From Gemmatimonadota bacterium (GTDB lineage: Bacteria > Latescibacterota > UBA2968 > UBA8231): 64,000 bases of DNA. The notes below the pieces were generated by a model. The model did no database searches and had not been told where the DNA came from. It saw only the letters and a list, made by a program, of their open reading frames with translations. The translations under genes and the position numbers were made by a program. The stretch is from positions 273,251 through 337,250 of the forward strand of contig JABHDC010000253.1 of the NCBI GenBank assembly GCA_018673255.1, written 5' to 3'. Of the stretch, positions 34,319-43,406 are shown piece after piece; position 1 is the first letter of the stretch; every line of letters starts with the position of its first letter.

Positions 34319-35397
34319 CAGGCGGATCCTGCCATCGTGTTCCCGGGCCGGAAGCGTGGTGCCACGATGTCGGCGAACAGGCGCAGACCGGTCTCGTCCG
34401 GCGCGTCGAGAAACCACATCATGAAATGGGAGATGCCAAGATCGATGTAGGCCTGCAACTGCCCGGCTACGTCGTCCGGGGATCCGATCAGTGTCGTTCG
34501 AGCCACTGATTCCGGGACAACATCCGTGTCACCGGCGATGAAGGCAGCCAGTTCGGGTGCAGGAGGCGTCGTCGGGTCGAGTTGGCTGATCTGCTGCAGG
34601 CGATCACGCACGCCGGCCAGGTCGTCGGCGATCAGGATCTGCATCTCCAGACTCTTGGTGATCTCGCCCGGGTCACGTCCTGCCCTGTTGCAGGCGTCGC
34701 CAAGCAATTCCAGACGCTGACGCATGCCGTCGATGGTGACGGGCGTGCTGTTCCAGCCCTGACCATAGCGGGCACAGGCGTCCAGCATGTGGGGGTCGAC
34801 TTCGCCGAGCCAGATGGGCGGGTGGGGTGACTGGATCGGCTTGGGTTCACACAGGGCCTGATGCAGGTGGTAGTGCTGGCCCGCGTAGTCGACGGGACCT
34901 GCCTGCGTCCACATGGCCAGCGTCATCTCGATCTCTTCGACCAGGTGTGCGACACGATCCGGCATCAACTCGGCCCACGGCAGCCCATAGGCCCCGAATT
35001 CTTCCGCCCGATTGCCGCCATCGACGAAGTGGATGAGACGCCCGCTGGAAAGCTGGTCGAGGGTGGCTGTCATTTTCGCCGTCATCGAGGGGTGTCGAAG
35101 GAAGTGGGCCATGTGGATCATGCCCAGCTTCGCCCGCTGTGTGGCACCGGCCAGAGTGCACAGCGTCGTCCAGCCCTCCAGGATGGCATCATCGGCACCC
35201 ATGAACAGGTGATCGGCGACCCAGAGGGAGTCGTAACCGAGCCGGTCGGCGGTGACGCCCAGTTGCAGCGTCGTGGCCGCATCGAGGCGTTGATACCCAG
35301 GTGTGCGAAAAAGGCCGGCACCCGGGGCAGCGAAGATGGGGAGACAGAAGCCGAAGCAGATCTCGTGGCTGCCGCTCATCACAGGTTGGTTTCCCAT
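34318..35397 (-). CDS. Luciferase-like (LLM) flavin-dependent oxidoreductase
   Basis: Predicted 359-residue (beta/alpha)8 enzyme of the bacterial luciferase/F420 reductase superfamily. FGFCLPIF at strand 1, ADRLGYDSLWVADHLF, LGMIHMAHFLRHPSMTAKMTATLDQLSSGRLIHFVDGG and PPIWLGEVDPHMLDACARYGQGW are typical. It likely uses FMN or F420 with NADPH. It is unusual to find it inserted between the substrate-binding protein and permeases of a sugar ABC operon; it starts 1 base after the former's stop and overlaps the latter. It may oxidise the imported compound; this is inference. Confidence 0.87.
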   Translation of the reverse strand: MGNQPVMSGSHEICFGFCLPIFAAPGAGLFRTPGYQRLDAATTLQLGVTADRLGYDSLWVADHLFMGADDAILEGWTTLCTLAGATQRAKLGMIHMAHFLRHPSMTAKMTATLDQLSSGRLIHFVDGGNRAEEFGAYGLPWAELMPDRVAHLVEEIEMTLAMWTQAGPVDYAGQHYHLHQALCEPKPIQSPHPPIWLGEVDPHMLDACARYGQGWNSTPVTIDGMRQRLELLGDACNRAGRDPGEITKSLEMQILIADDLAGVRDRLQQISQLDPTTPPAPELAAFIAGDTDVVPESVARTTLIGSPDDVAGQLQAYIDLGISHFMMWFLDAPDETGLRLFADIVAPRFRPGNTMAGSA

Positions 35398-35398
35398 A

Positions 35399-36904
35399 TC
35401 AGAGCTTCCCCTGCAGTCGTCGTTCCGTCATCCAGCGCGCCACCTGTTGGTTGTAGCGCGCGTAGACGTTGTCCACGTTGCGTGCCGCCAGTTGCAGCGC
35501 CGCCTCGATCGATGGATAGGGGCCTTCGCCGGCGATGATCTCGGGATAGTGGAGGAGCACACTCTCGAAGACGGGATTGGCCTGGTGGTCGACGGCGATG
35601 ATCTCCGTGTGCCGCAGCTTGTCACCCACGAGGCAGATCTGCTTGACCGTGGACAGATAGGGGCGTTCAGCCAGGGCCTGTTGCCACCGTTGTGTGGCGT
35701 AGAAATCAAAGCGCGGGCCATTGTAACCCAGGTGTTTGGAACGCAGCAGCGACCCGGGCAGACCGCAGACGAACTTCAGATAACGCCAGGCGGCATCGAC
35801 ATTTTCGGCGCGCTGCGTGATGACGAGCATGTTGCCCCAGGTGACCGTACCGTGACCATCACCGGAGGGGCCAGGGGGAAAGGCCGTCTTGCCGAAATGT
35901 GTCCAACCGAGGCTGTTGCGGGTGATGTCCTTGCCCGACCAGGTGCCGGCCGTGACGCAGGCGACCTTGCGTTCCTGGAAGAGTTCTGAATCGGTCATCT
36001 GGCGCCGGAAGGGCGGGGTGACTCGATCGACCCAGTAGAGACGGGCGAGGAAGTCGAGGGTCTCGACGCCCTGTGGAGATGCGAAGAGCGCCTTCGTGCC
36101 GGCGCTGTCCTGAACACGTCCGCCATTGGCGGCCAGCCAGGGCGAGAACATCCCCGCCCCCGAGCCATAGGCGGACAACACAAATCCGGCGCGTTTGATC
36201 TCGCCATCTGCATCGCGAATGGTCAGCTTGTCGACGACACGCCGGAAGTGATCCCAGTCTCGCAGGGCATCGAAGCGCAGGCGATCGTAGTCGATGCTGC
36301 CGTCCTGGCGACGGGCGAACATGGCCCGCAGTTCTTCGTCGTGTGCTGCCTCTTCCTGCAGGATGTCGAGATTCCACAACAGACAGCTGGCATCGATGAT
36401 CTGCGGGATGCCGAAGACGGTGCCGGCGTCGGCACCACTGTCGACCTGGTTGTGGCGCCAGGCAGAAGGGAGGAATTGCTCTGCTGCGAGGGACTCACCC
36501 GATGGCGCGTCGGTATCTGCTGCCAGCAGTCCATTCAGGGGACGCAACATCCCGCGCTGGTAGAAGCCCTCTGCCCAGTACACGGAAGACTGGAATACGT
36601 CCGGTGGTGTGTCGCCGACCATGGCCGTCGACAACTTCTGCACGTAGTTGCCGAAGGGGACGATCTGGTAGACGACATCGATATCGGGGTTCTGAGCCTC
36701 GAAGGTGCGTTCGATTTCGGCGAAGTAGGCGCCGTATTCCTCGTTGGTGGACGCACTCCACCAGTCCCAGACGCGCAGTTCCTGCCGCGTTTCGTCGCGT
36801 GTGATCTGTTCGACGAAGTGGCGGGTCATGCCGGCTCTTGCCAGGACGCCGGCGGTCAGCAGGAGGGCGAGGGTGACCCAGATCGTGGTCTTGAGGCTCG
36901 GCAT
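35399..36904 (-). CDS. ABC transporter sugar-binding protein
   Basis: Predicted 501-residue extracellular solute-binding protein of the CUT1 type. An N-terminal hydrophobic segment (TIWVTLALLLTAGVLA) acts as signal or anchor; no lipobox Cys is seen. The fold signature includes LRVWDWWSASTNEEYGAYFAEIERTFEAQNPDIDV, VGDTPPDVFQSSVYWAEGF, GIPQIIDASCLLWNLDIL and KVACVTAGTWSGKD. It is longer than MalE-type proteins by about 80 residues. First gene of the operon 36904-32593. The sugar is unknown, but aromatic residues are plentiful, as in oligosaccharide binders. Confidence 0.88.
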   Translation of the reverse strand: MPSLKTTIWVTLALLLTAGVLARAGMTRHFVEQITRDETRQELRVWDWWSASTNEEYGAYFAEIERTFEAQNPDIDVVYQIVPFGNYVQKLSTAMVGDTPPDVFQSSVYWAEGFYQRGMLRPLNGLLAADTDAPSGESLAAEQFLPSAWRHNQVDSGADAGTVFGIPQIIDASCLLWNLDILQEEAAHDEELRAMFARRQDGSIDYDRLRFDALRDWDHFRRVVDKLTIRDADGEIKRAGFVLSAYGSGAGMFSPWLAANGGRVQDSAGTKALFASPQGVETLDFLARLYWVDRVTPPFRRQMTDSELFQERKVACVTAGTWSGKDITRNSLGWTHFGKTAFPPGPSGDGHGTVTWGNMLVITQRAENVDAAWRYLKFVCGLPGSLLRSKHLGYNGPRFDFYATQRWQQALAERPYLSTVKQICLVGDKLRHTEIIAVDHQANPVFESVLLHYPEIIAGEGPYPSIEAALQLAARNVDNVYARYNQQVARWMTERRLQGKL

Positions 36905-37229
36905 CTTTGGTCAGTCTTCGCCCCGGGCGTCGCCGAGAGGGTTCGGGGCGACGTCGCCTGTTGGTGGTGTTACATGATCCTGAGGTGATGCCGGAGTGTT
37001 GGCGCGCCTCGACTGCGTCGAGGCGCTGGGTCCTCCGCTGGCTGGCACGTGCATAGGGGCGACGTCATGCCCCTCTCTCCTCTCGCCGACGCTCTGGGCG
37101 AGAGGGCACCAATATACGCGGCCAACTGTGAAAGAAACCAATCCGCGCCCGGTGGCAGAAGAGCTGAGCCTCCTGACAGAGGGTGAACTGAGCGTGATGA
37201 GAGGGGACCGATGAGGAGAGATGCTCTCT
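36905..37229. other. Intergenic region with inverted repeat
   Basis: 325 bases between the cupin gene and the ABC operon, both on the minus strand. It holds a perfect 8-bp inverted repeat, CTCTCGCC (37080-37087) and GGCGAGAG (37097-37104), likely a terminator or repeat-family stem for the cupin gene. The operon promoter should lie between this and 36904. No coding sequence is convincing. Confidence 0.5.
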
Positions 37230-37583
37230 TCAGGTGGTTTCGGCGCCGGGTTCGGTATCGGAAATCACCAGCAGGCGGCAGCCGGTCTCGGATGTGACTT
37301 CGCCATGGTGGGCGCCCTTGGGCACGTAGGCGTAGGAGCCGGCGATGATCGGCCGGCCGCCATCCACCGTGTAGCCCCCTTCGAGGATCAGCCGCTGCTC
37401 GGCAGCCAGATGGCGATGCTCGGGGAGGATCCAACCGGGAGGTAGGTCGAGCAAGACCGTCCAGGAGTCGGTCGCACCGCCATTCCTCAGGATCTTGGCT
37501 CGTGCCCCCGGACCGTATCCGGGTGCGTCTTCCCACGGCAAGTCTTCGATGGTCACCAGCAATTCTTCACATCCGGCTGCCAC
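37230..37583 (-). CDS. Cupin-domain protein
   Basis: Predicted 117-residue single cupin (ChrR/anti-sigma cupin-like). The metal-site motif reads ILPEHRHLAAEQRLILEGGYTVDGGRPIIAG, followed by YVPKGAHHGEVTSETGCRLLVI; candidate ligands are His-x-His, Glu and the later His. Start is a GTG at 37583 with GGAGG six bases upstream, which decides it. Cupins of this size bind sugars, Zn or Fe and may be isomerases or sensors; function unknown. Confidence 0.85.
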   Translation of the reverse strand: MAAGCEELLVTIEDLPWEDAPGYGPGARAKILRNGGATDSWTVLLDLPPGWILPEHRHLAAEQRLILEGGYTVDGGRPIIAGSYAYVPKGAHHGEVTSETGCRLLVISDTEPGAETT

Positions 37584-37692
37584 GATACACCTCCACCCTT
37601 TCCCTCATCCACTGTAGGTGCTGCACTACCTCGTAGTGTCCAAGCCTTCACAGGGCACGTCAAGGTTGGAATTGCCGCGCCGAAGCAACGGC

Positions 37693-38409
37693 TCAGTCCA
37701 CGGTAAACCGCCGTGTCGGGGACCAGCCCAGTCGTTCCTCGGTCCAGGCCACGTCGGTACGCTCATACGCCGCATCGGTGGCCATCACGTAGAAACACTC
37801 GAAGCCGATATCCGGCGTCTCCAAGGCGCAGACGAGACTCGAAGCGACGTCCCGTGAGTCGATGGTACCCCAGCTGTAGCTGGTGACTGGACTGCCATCG
37901 GTGGTCACCATGCGGTCAGCATCGATGATGCTCCACGGACGGATGCTGGCGATCGACATGCCGTGCAGTTCGTGATAGTTCCGTGCCATCTCCTCCTGCA
38001 GGAGTTTCGACAGGTCGTAGATCCCACCTGCCTTCAATGGCAGATCGCGGTGGTAATGCGTTGTGTCCGGGTAACCACCGTGCACGGCGCCTGATGAAGT
38101 GTGCACAAAGCGCTTCACATCGCACAGACGTGCTGCTTCGAGCAGGTTGCGGCAGCCAACGACGTTGATCGTGAAACCCGGGCCGCCATCCGTGTAGGAG
38201 GGATTCGGAGCCATGATCGTATTCACCACTGCATCATGGCCCTCCACGATCTCGAGCAGACGCGGGAAGTCGAGGACATCGGCCTGTATCGCATCGGGAA
38301 TACCCTCGACGGGGCGCAGATCCAGGGCGGTGACATCGTGATGGACTGAGAGTTGATCATACGCTGGTCGACCGACCAGTCCGGCGGCACCGGTGAGCAG
38401 GACTCGCAT
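37693..38409 (-). CDS. NAD-dependent epimerase/dehydratase (extended SDR)
   Basis: Predicted 238-residue Rossmann-fold enzyme. The cofactor loop is LLTGAAGLVGRPAYD (GxxGxxG), an acidic residue ends strand 2 (VTALDLRP) favouring NAD, and the catalytic Tyr-Lys pair is in GIYDLSKLLQEE with Ser in VHTSSGAVHG. It is short for the family (usually 300), lacking part of the substrate domain. It likely acts on a nucleotide sugar or free sugar acid. The ATG at 38409 (MRVLLTG) is certain from the motif. It is divergent from the amidohydrolase. Confidence 0.88.
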   Translation of the reverse strand: MRVLLTGAAGLVGRPAYDQLSVHHDVTALDLRPVEGIPDAIQADVLDFPRLLEIVEGHDAVVNTIMAPNPSYTDGGPGFTINVVGCRNLLEAARLCDVKRFVHTSSGAVHGGYPDTTHYHRDLPLKAGGIYDLSKLLQEEMARNYHELHGMSIASIRPWSIIDADRMVTTDGSPVTSYSWGTIDSRDVASSLVCALETPDIGFECFYVMATDAAYERTDVAWTEERLGWSPTRRFTVD

Positions 38410-38645
38410 TGCTGGACTTTCCTCAAGAGTGGGTGACGATAAGGCAAGATGGAGGACTCGACCCGAGATCGTGTGCCCACCCGTGGGTCCGGGCACTGGC
38501 GTCGAATGAATGGTTAGGAGAACGTTGGTACATCAGGCAGGTATTGGACAAGTGTGCACGCACCGGGTCCCCATGTTGGCCCGGCTCTCCTGCCTCGCGT
38601 TCAACGATCGGTGAATGCTGCCGTACGCAAGGAGCAACAGACCCA

Positions 38646-39887
38646 ATGTCCAGCGATTCGAGCCAGACCTACGACCTGCTGCTGACCGGTGCCCAGGTCC
38701 TGGACCCATCCCAGGCACTGCAGGACAGGGTCGATGTGGCAGTGCGGGACGGTCGCATTGCCGCCGTCGGCCCCAATCTCACCGGTGTCGCCCGAGAGCG
38801 GATCGACCTGACCGGACGCCTGCTCACACCAGGGTGGATCGATATCCACGCCCATATCTACGCTGGGGCAACGACGTGGGGTATCCGAGCCGATGCGCTG
38901 TGTCTCTCGACGGGGGTCACGACGATCGTCGATGCAGGCAGCCCCGGTTGGGCGAATCTGCCGGGATTCATTGACTACATCGCCACACCATCTCGTACGC
39001 GCGTGCTCACCTTCGTGCACGTGTCCGGTATCGGCCTCATCTACGGACCGATCGGGGAGTGTGAAGACATCCGCTACGCCGATCCGGAGCGAACGGCGGC
39101 GGCCATCGAGCGCTGGCGCGAAGTCTGCGTCGGTGTGAAGGTGCGGCAGGGCAGACACCAGGTCGGCGACAATGGTGTGGAGCCGCTGCGGCTGGCCGTC
39201 CAGGCAGGGCGCTACACGAAGACGCCTGTCATGACCCACATCGCCGTCGGTGTCCCCCTGGCCGATGTGCTCGATCAGATGAGACCGGGTGACATCGTCA
39301 CTCACTGCTACCAGGGAACGGGAGACGGCATCCTTGGAATCGATGATGAAATCGAGCCGGCCGTGCGTGAAGCCAGAGAGCGGGGCATCCTGTTCGATGT
39401 GGGACATGGTGGCGGTTCGTTCCGGTTCGACATCGCCCGTGCTGCCATGTCCCGCGGCTTCATGTCGGATGTGATCAGCACGGATCTGCACGCCCACAAC
39501 ATCGATGGCCCCGTATTCAGCCTGGCTGAGACCGCATCGAAGCTGTTGAATCTGGGCGTTTCACTGGAAGAAGTCGTGCGCCAGTGTACGGCCGCGCCGG
39601 CGGCAGCGATCGGTCGTCCCGAATTGGGGACTCTGGCCGTAGGATCGGCGGCAGATCTGGCCGTCTTCGATGTGCGCGAGGGTGGTCAGTTCGAGTTCCG
39701 TGACGTGGCCGGTGAAGTCCTGGTGGGCGAACGACGTATTGAGCCTCACCTGACGGTGCGTGCCGGCACCGTATACCGGCCTGCGGATCTTGCCGCCGAG
39801 TGCGAAGAGGCCGTGAGTCGCGCCCGCGAGATGCGCGCCTTCACCGTTCGTGACTTCCGCACCTTGGGGTGGGCGCCGCCTGCGTAG
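38646..39887 (+). CDS. Amidohydrolase (dihydroorotase/deacetylase-like)
   Basis: Predicted 413-residue metal-dependent hydrolase. The HxH metal motif is in PGWIDIHAHIYAG, the carbamylated-Lys strand is probably VGVKVRQGRH, later His ligands are in VMTHIAVG and FDVGHGGGSFRFD, and the Asp is in VISTDLHAHN. The layout, including LGTLAVGSAADLAVFDV at the end, matches the EF_0837/AHA_3915 group annotated as amidohydrolase or deacetylase. The ATG at 38646 has AAGGAG about 11 bases upstream. Substrate unknown, perhaps an N-acyl amino sugar or hydantoin-like compound. Confidence 0.85.
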   Translation: MSSDSSQTYDLLLTGAQVLDPSQALQDRVDVAVRDGRIAAVGPNLTGVARERIDLTGRLLTPGWIDIHAHIYAGATTWGIRADALCLSTGVTTIVDAGSPGWANLPGFIDYIATPSRTRVLTFVHVSGIGLIYGPIGECEDIRYADPERTAAAIERWREVCVGVKVRQGRHQVGDNGVEPLRLAVQAGRYTKTPVMTHIAVGVPLADVLDQMRPGDIVTHCYQGTGDGILGIDDEIEPAVREARERGILFDVGHGGGSFRFDIARAAMSRGFMSDVISTDLHAHNIDGPVFSLAETASKLLNLGVSLEEVVRQCTAAPAAAIGRPELGTLAVGSAADLAVFDVREGGQFEFRDVAGEVLVGERRIEPHLTVRAGTVYRPADLAAECEEAVSRAREMRAFTVRDFRTLGWAPPA

Positions 39888-39933
39888 TGGTCGCGCCGCT
39901 CAGGCGAATTCGAGGTCAGCTTGACCCGACGGC

Positions 39934-40653
39934 TCAGTGGATGACGGTGCCCATTCGTGTGTATCGGGTCCTGCCAGGCAGCGAAGGCAGATTCAGCACG
40001 AAGTTTCCCGCATCGGCAAGAAGGGGCACGGAGTCACTTGGAATGGGGCCCGAGACCAATTGAGCCGACCAGTAGATGATCATGGCCTTGCCCTTGATCA
40101 TCTCTCGAGGGACGGGGCCGAAGAAGCGACTGTCATGGCTGTGGTCCCGGTTGTCGCCCATCATGAAGAAATGGTCCTCCGGTACCACCAGCGGGCCGAA
40201 GTTGTCGCGGGGGGCAACCCGCGCAGAATAGATGACCTGGTCCACAACCTTCCCATCCTCGGGAGGCGGTGAACGCACGCCGTCCACGTAGAGCACCTTG
40301 TTCCGGACTTCCACGGTCTGGCCTCCCGCTGCGACACATCTCTTGATCAGATCCAGACCTGCCTCCTCAAGAGAGCGGAAGATGACGATGTCGCCTGCAT
40401 GTGGATCACGAAATGCCGGAAATCGCAGGAGGGGTGCATCCACCAGGGGCAATTCGAGCGGTGCGCCATAGATGAACTTGTTGGCCAGCAGGTAATCACC
40501 GACGAAGAGCGTGTCTTCCATGGATCCGGAGGGGATGTAGAACGCCTGGACTACGGTGCTGCGAATGGCGAGGGCCAGCAGGATGGCCACGAACAGTGAT
40601 GAGCTGTTTCGCAATAGATTGGCGCTGGCTGGGGGGGTGGGCCTGTCGGTCAT
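39934..40653 (-). CDS. lepB: Signal peptidase I
   Basis: Predicted 239-residue membrane protease that cleaves Sec and Tat signal peptides. One N-terminal TM segment (LFVAILLALAIRSTVVQAF) leads to box B with the nucleophile Ser in IPSGSMEDTL, box D with the general-base Lys in LDLIKRCVA, and box E GDNRDHSHDSRFFGPV. The size is usual for a one-TM type. It must serve the many exported proteins coded nearby. The ATG at 40653 is clear, and it stands alone as a transcription unit. Confidence 0.95.
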   Translation of the reverse strand: MTDRPTPPASANLLRNSSSLFVAILLALAIRSTVVQAFYIPSGSMEDTLFVGDYLLANKFIYGAPLELPLVDAPLLRFPAFRDPHAGDIVIFRSLEEAGLDLIKRCVAAGGQTVEVRNKVLYVDGVRSPPPEDGKVVDQVIYSARVAPRDNFGPLVVPEDHFFMMGDNRDHSHDSRFFGPVPREMIKGKAMIIYWSAQLVSGPIPSDSVPLLADAGNFVLNLPSLPGRTRYTRMGTVIH

Positions 40654-40753
40654 TGTCTGCCTTGTTTGTGGGGGCCAGTTCCTGAAACGACTGAGTGGCG
40701 CGAGTCGTTCCAGCCTTCAGGTCCGTTCGCTGGATGGCTCGAATCGACAACAA

Positions 40754-41266
40754 TCAGAAGTCGAATCCAAAGGGGAAGCTGTCGCAGGCGAGATCCTGCA
40801 CATCAAAGTCGGGGTTGAGAGAGAAGGCCATGGCCGGGTCTTCATCCACAATCCCCCGATCTCCTCTCAGATACGTACCTCGGGGCGAGATACACGTGTA
40901 ACCGAGTTGCTCGTAGAAGGGCACGACACCATCGCCGCAATTGAGGGCGGTGAAGGCCAGATCCTCGCGGACCAGATCCTCGTGCGCCCTGAGCACCAGC
41001 TGTGTTGCCAGCCCCTTGTGCTGCTGGTCCGGCCCGGTACAGACCATCCCCACGAACCAGCCCTCGTGATAGACTCTGTTCACGAGAAACCAACGCCGCT
41101 GAACTGCCACGTGAGAGACAACAAGACCATCCAGGCGGGCAATCCATCTCTGATTTGCCGGGCAGAGCGTGTCAGCGCCACCGAAGGCTGCTCGGAACAG
41201 GTCCAGCAGTTCGGCCGTGGGGACGTCTGAATCATCCTGGATGTGTTGGATGTCTGGATCTGTCAT
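40754..41266 (-). CDS. GNAT-family N-acetyltransferase
   Basis: Predicted 170-residue acetyl-CoA-dependent transferase. Motif A reads VCTGPDQQHKGLATQLVLRAHEDL (the Q/RxxGxG/A acetyl-CoA loop), preceded by VGMV, and motif B-like LNCGDGVVPFYEQLGYTCI follows. The acceptor is unknown. The C-terminal tail (FDVQDLACDSFPFGFDF) is acidic and aromatic. Start is the ATG at 41266 (MTDPDIQHI). It lies upstream of a truncated methyltransferase fragment. Confidence 0.88.
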   Translation of the reverse strand: MTDPDIQHIQDDSDVPTAELLDLFRAAFGGADTLCPANQRWIARLDGLVVSHVAVQRRWFLVNRVYHEGWFVGMVCTGPDQQHKGLATQLVLRAHEDLVREDLAFTALNCGDGVVPFYEQLGYTCISPRGTYLRGDRGIVDEDPAMAFSLNPDFDVQDLACDSFPFGFDF

Positions 41267-41281
41267 CGCGATGCGCTCGGG

Positions 41282-41479
41282 TTACGTGTATGCCACGACA
41301 AAGAGCCGTCTGAAGGGGAACAGGACCCTGCCATTGGCCTGTTCAGGATAGGCCAGTTTCAGAGAATCGGCGACTTCGGTTTCGAATTGCGCCCGATCCT
41401 CTTCGCTGTGGAGTTGATCCAGGAAGCGGCGCATCCCGGTACTGCGCATCATCTCCACGATCTGCGCGTGGGACTCCAT
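41282..41479 (-). pseudogene. C-terminal fragment of a Tam-like methyltransferase
   Basis: The 65 codons encode IVEMMRSTGMRRFLDQL and a tail ending NGRVLFPFRRLFVVAYT, which is how trans-aconitate methyltransferase-like proteins end. The SAM-binding N-terminal two thirds are absent: upstream sequence runs into the glycosyltransferase promoter. It is a truncated remnant, probably not functional. Confidence 0.65.
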
Positions 41480-41551
41480 TTCGAGTGTCAGGCCACCAAG
41501 TCGCAGGGCATGTCGATGCAGAGTGTATACGTTGCTACCTTCCCGGGTACC

Positions 41552-42745
41552 ATGCGACCACGATCTGAATCATCCGACCGCCCCCGACTGCTGTACATCC
41601 TGACGCGGCCCCTGTTCGCCCAGCGCTTCTTGAAGGGCCAGCTGGCATTCCTGCGAGAACGGGGCTACGACATCACCGTCGTGGCCAGTCCCGAGCCTGA
41701 GTTGGCTGTCGTGGCAGCGCAGGAACAGGTCACCGTCATCCCGATCCGGATCCCCAGAGACATCCAGCCCCTCGCCGATGTGTGGGCCCTGCTTCGCCTG
41801 ATCTGGCTCTGTCTTCGATTGCGACCGGACATCGTCAACGCGAGCATGCCGAAGGCCGCACTGCTTGGGCTCCTGGCGGCACGTCTGACCGGTGTGCCGG
41901 TGCGGATCTATGTCCTTCGCGGGTTGCGGTCAGAGACCACGCGAGGGCTGAAGCGCTGGATCCTGGGGCTCACGGAGTGGCTGTCGTCGGCGTGTGCACA
42001 CCGCGTGGTCAGTGTCAGTCACAGTCTGCGTGACCGCTACATTGCCCAGGATCACGCACCGGCAGACAGGGTCACGGTGATCGGCCACGGCTCCAGCAAT
42101 GGTGTCGATGCAGCACGATTCGAGGCGGGTGCATCAGATCGTGCGGTAGTCCAATCGCTGCGGCGGTCACTCGGCATCACCGCCGATCAACAGATCATTG
42201 GATTCGTTGGGCGCCTCACGCAGGATAAGGGGCTTGTCGATCTGTATCAGGCCTTCCTGTTGGTAAGGGCCCGACTGCCTGATGTGAGATTGCTGCTGGT
42301 GGGAGACTTCGAGACGGGCTCGCGGGATCTACCAGACGAAGTGCGCAGGGCGGTAATCGATGACGAAGCTGTGATCGTCACGGGTGTCGTCGCTGAGCCG
42401 GCGCCCTACTACGGTTTGATGGATATGGTGGCTCTGGCCTCTCATCGGGAGGGATTTCCCAATCTTCCCCTGGAGGCAGGCGCCTGCGCGATTCCTGTTG
42501 TCGGCGTTCGGGCCACGGGAACTGTCGATGCGATCGTCGATGGGGAAACGGGTCTGCTCGCTGACGTAGGCGATTGGCAGGGGTTGGCCGACCACATCAT
42601 TCGTTATCTGGAAGACCCTCAACTTCGGCAACGGCATGGCACGGCGGGGCAGCGTCGAGTGCGCGAGTCCTTCGCCGGTCAAATGATCTGGAATGAACTC
42701 GAGCAGACCTATCGGGATCTGCTTGAACTGCGGGCCTCAGGGTAG
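41552..42745 (+). CDS. GT4-family glycosyltransferase
   Basis: Predicted 397-residue GT-B glycosyltransferase of the kind that builds O-antigen or exopolysaccharide. N-terminal FAQRFLKGQLAFLRERGYDITVVASPE, VNASMPKAALLGLLAARLTGVPVRIYVLRGLR, and the donor-site region IIGFVGRLTQDKGLVDLYQAF then ASHREGFPNLPLEAGACAIPVVG (E-x7-E type) mark GT4. The ATG at 41552 (MRPRSESS) is preferred; an in-frame ATG 13 codons upstream exists. It overlaps the convergent methyltransferase gene by 9 bases. Confidence 0.88.
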   Translation: MRPRSESSDRPRLLYILTRPLFAQRFLKGQLAFLRERGYDITVVASPEPELAVVAAQEQVTVIPIRIPRDIQPLADVWALLRLIWLCLRLRPDIVNASMPKAALLGLLAARLTGVPVRIYVLRGLRSETTRGLKRWILGLTEWLSSACAHRVVSVSHSLRDRYIAQDHAPADRVTVIGHGSSNGVDAARFEAGASDRAVVQSLRRSLGITADQQIIGFVGRLTQDKGLVDLYQAFLLVRARLPDVRLLLVGDFETGSRDLPDEVRRAVIDDEAVIVTGVVAEPAPYYGLMDMVALASHREGFPNLPLEAGACAIPVVGVRATGTVDAIVDGETGLLADVGDWQGLADHIIRYLEDPQLRQRHGTAGQRRVRESFAGQMIWNELEQTYRDLLELRASG

Positions 42746-43396
42746 ACCGTCGTCAGCCTGCTCCCCAGGGGGTGGGTCGATGCAGAGGATCCAGTTGTGT
42801 CGTGTGAAATGAATCGTCGATGCCTGGCAGAGGGATTCCAGGCGGCGGCTCAGGCCGTGTCGTGATGAGGTCTGCAGGCGGATCCCGTGCAGCCACAACC
42901 AGAGGCGTCGCAGCTGATTGAGCAGATCACGCTCACGGGGTACATCCACGATCAGGCGACCGGTGGTGCGTCGCAGCAGTTCTTCGATGAAATGCACCCA
43001 GTCGTGCTGGTAATCGGTGACGCCGATGGCCAACACGACATCGAATGTCTTCTCACACTCTGTATGGCAAGAGTCGACCACACCGACTTCGACGTGTTCC
43101 GCCTGATCACGCATCCTGTCGTGGGCACATTGCGTGAATTCGGGGACGAGATCCTCCAGGCGCAGGAGCCGCGGCTTCCCCTTCACGACCGAAGAGAGGA
43201 AGACCCCATCGCCACAACCGACGTCGAGCACATCGAGTCCATCCAGTTCTGGAAGGGAATCGCGCACGACGGATCTTCGCGCAGCTTCGCCGGAACGGAA
43301 GAGGCGCGATCCGGCCCAGTGGTCACGGCTTGGATATCGACCGCGAAAATAGCTCAGCGCCGGGTGGTCTGCCGGATCGGCGTCGCCGAGTCCCAT
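42737..43396 (-). CDS. SAM-dependent methyltransferase (class I)
   Basis: Predicted 219-residue methyltransferase. Motif I is LDVLDVGCGDGVFLSSV, and motif IV-like FDVVLAIGVTDYQHD follows at the end of strand 4. The acceptor could be a small molecule, lipid or sugar; its place beside a glycosyltransferase and a radical SAM enzyme suggests surface-polymer or lipid modification. Stop overlaps the convergent glycosyltransferase by 9 bases. It lies 10 bases downstream of the radical SAM gene, so it may be the last gene of that operon. Confidence 0.85.
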   Translation of the reverse strand: MGLGDADPADHPALSYFRGRYPSRDHWAGSRLFRSGEAARRSVVRDSLPELDGLDVLDVGCGDGVFLSSVVKGKPRLLRLEDLVPEFTQCAHDRMRDQAEHVEVGVVDSCHTECEKTFDVVLAIGVTDYQHDWVHFIEELLRRTTGRLIVDVPRERDLLNQLRRLWLWLHGIRLQTSSRHGLSRRLESLCQASTIHFTRHNWILCIDPPPGEQADDGLP

Positions 43397-43406
43397 CGCG
43401 GCGCGA

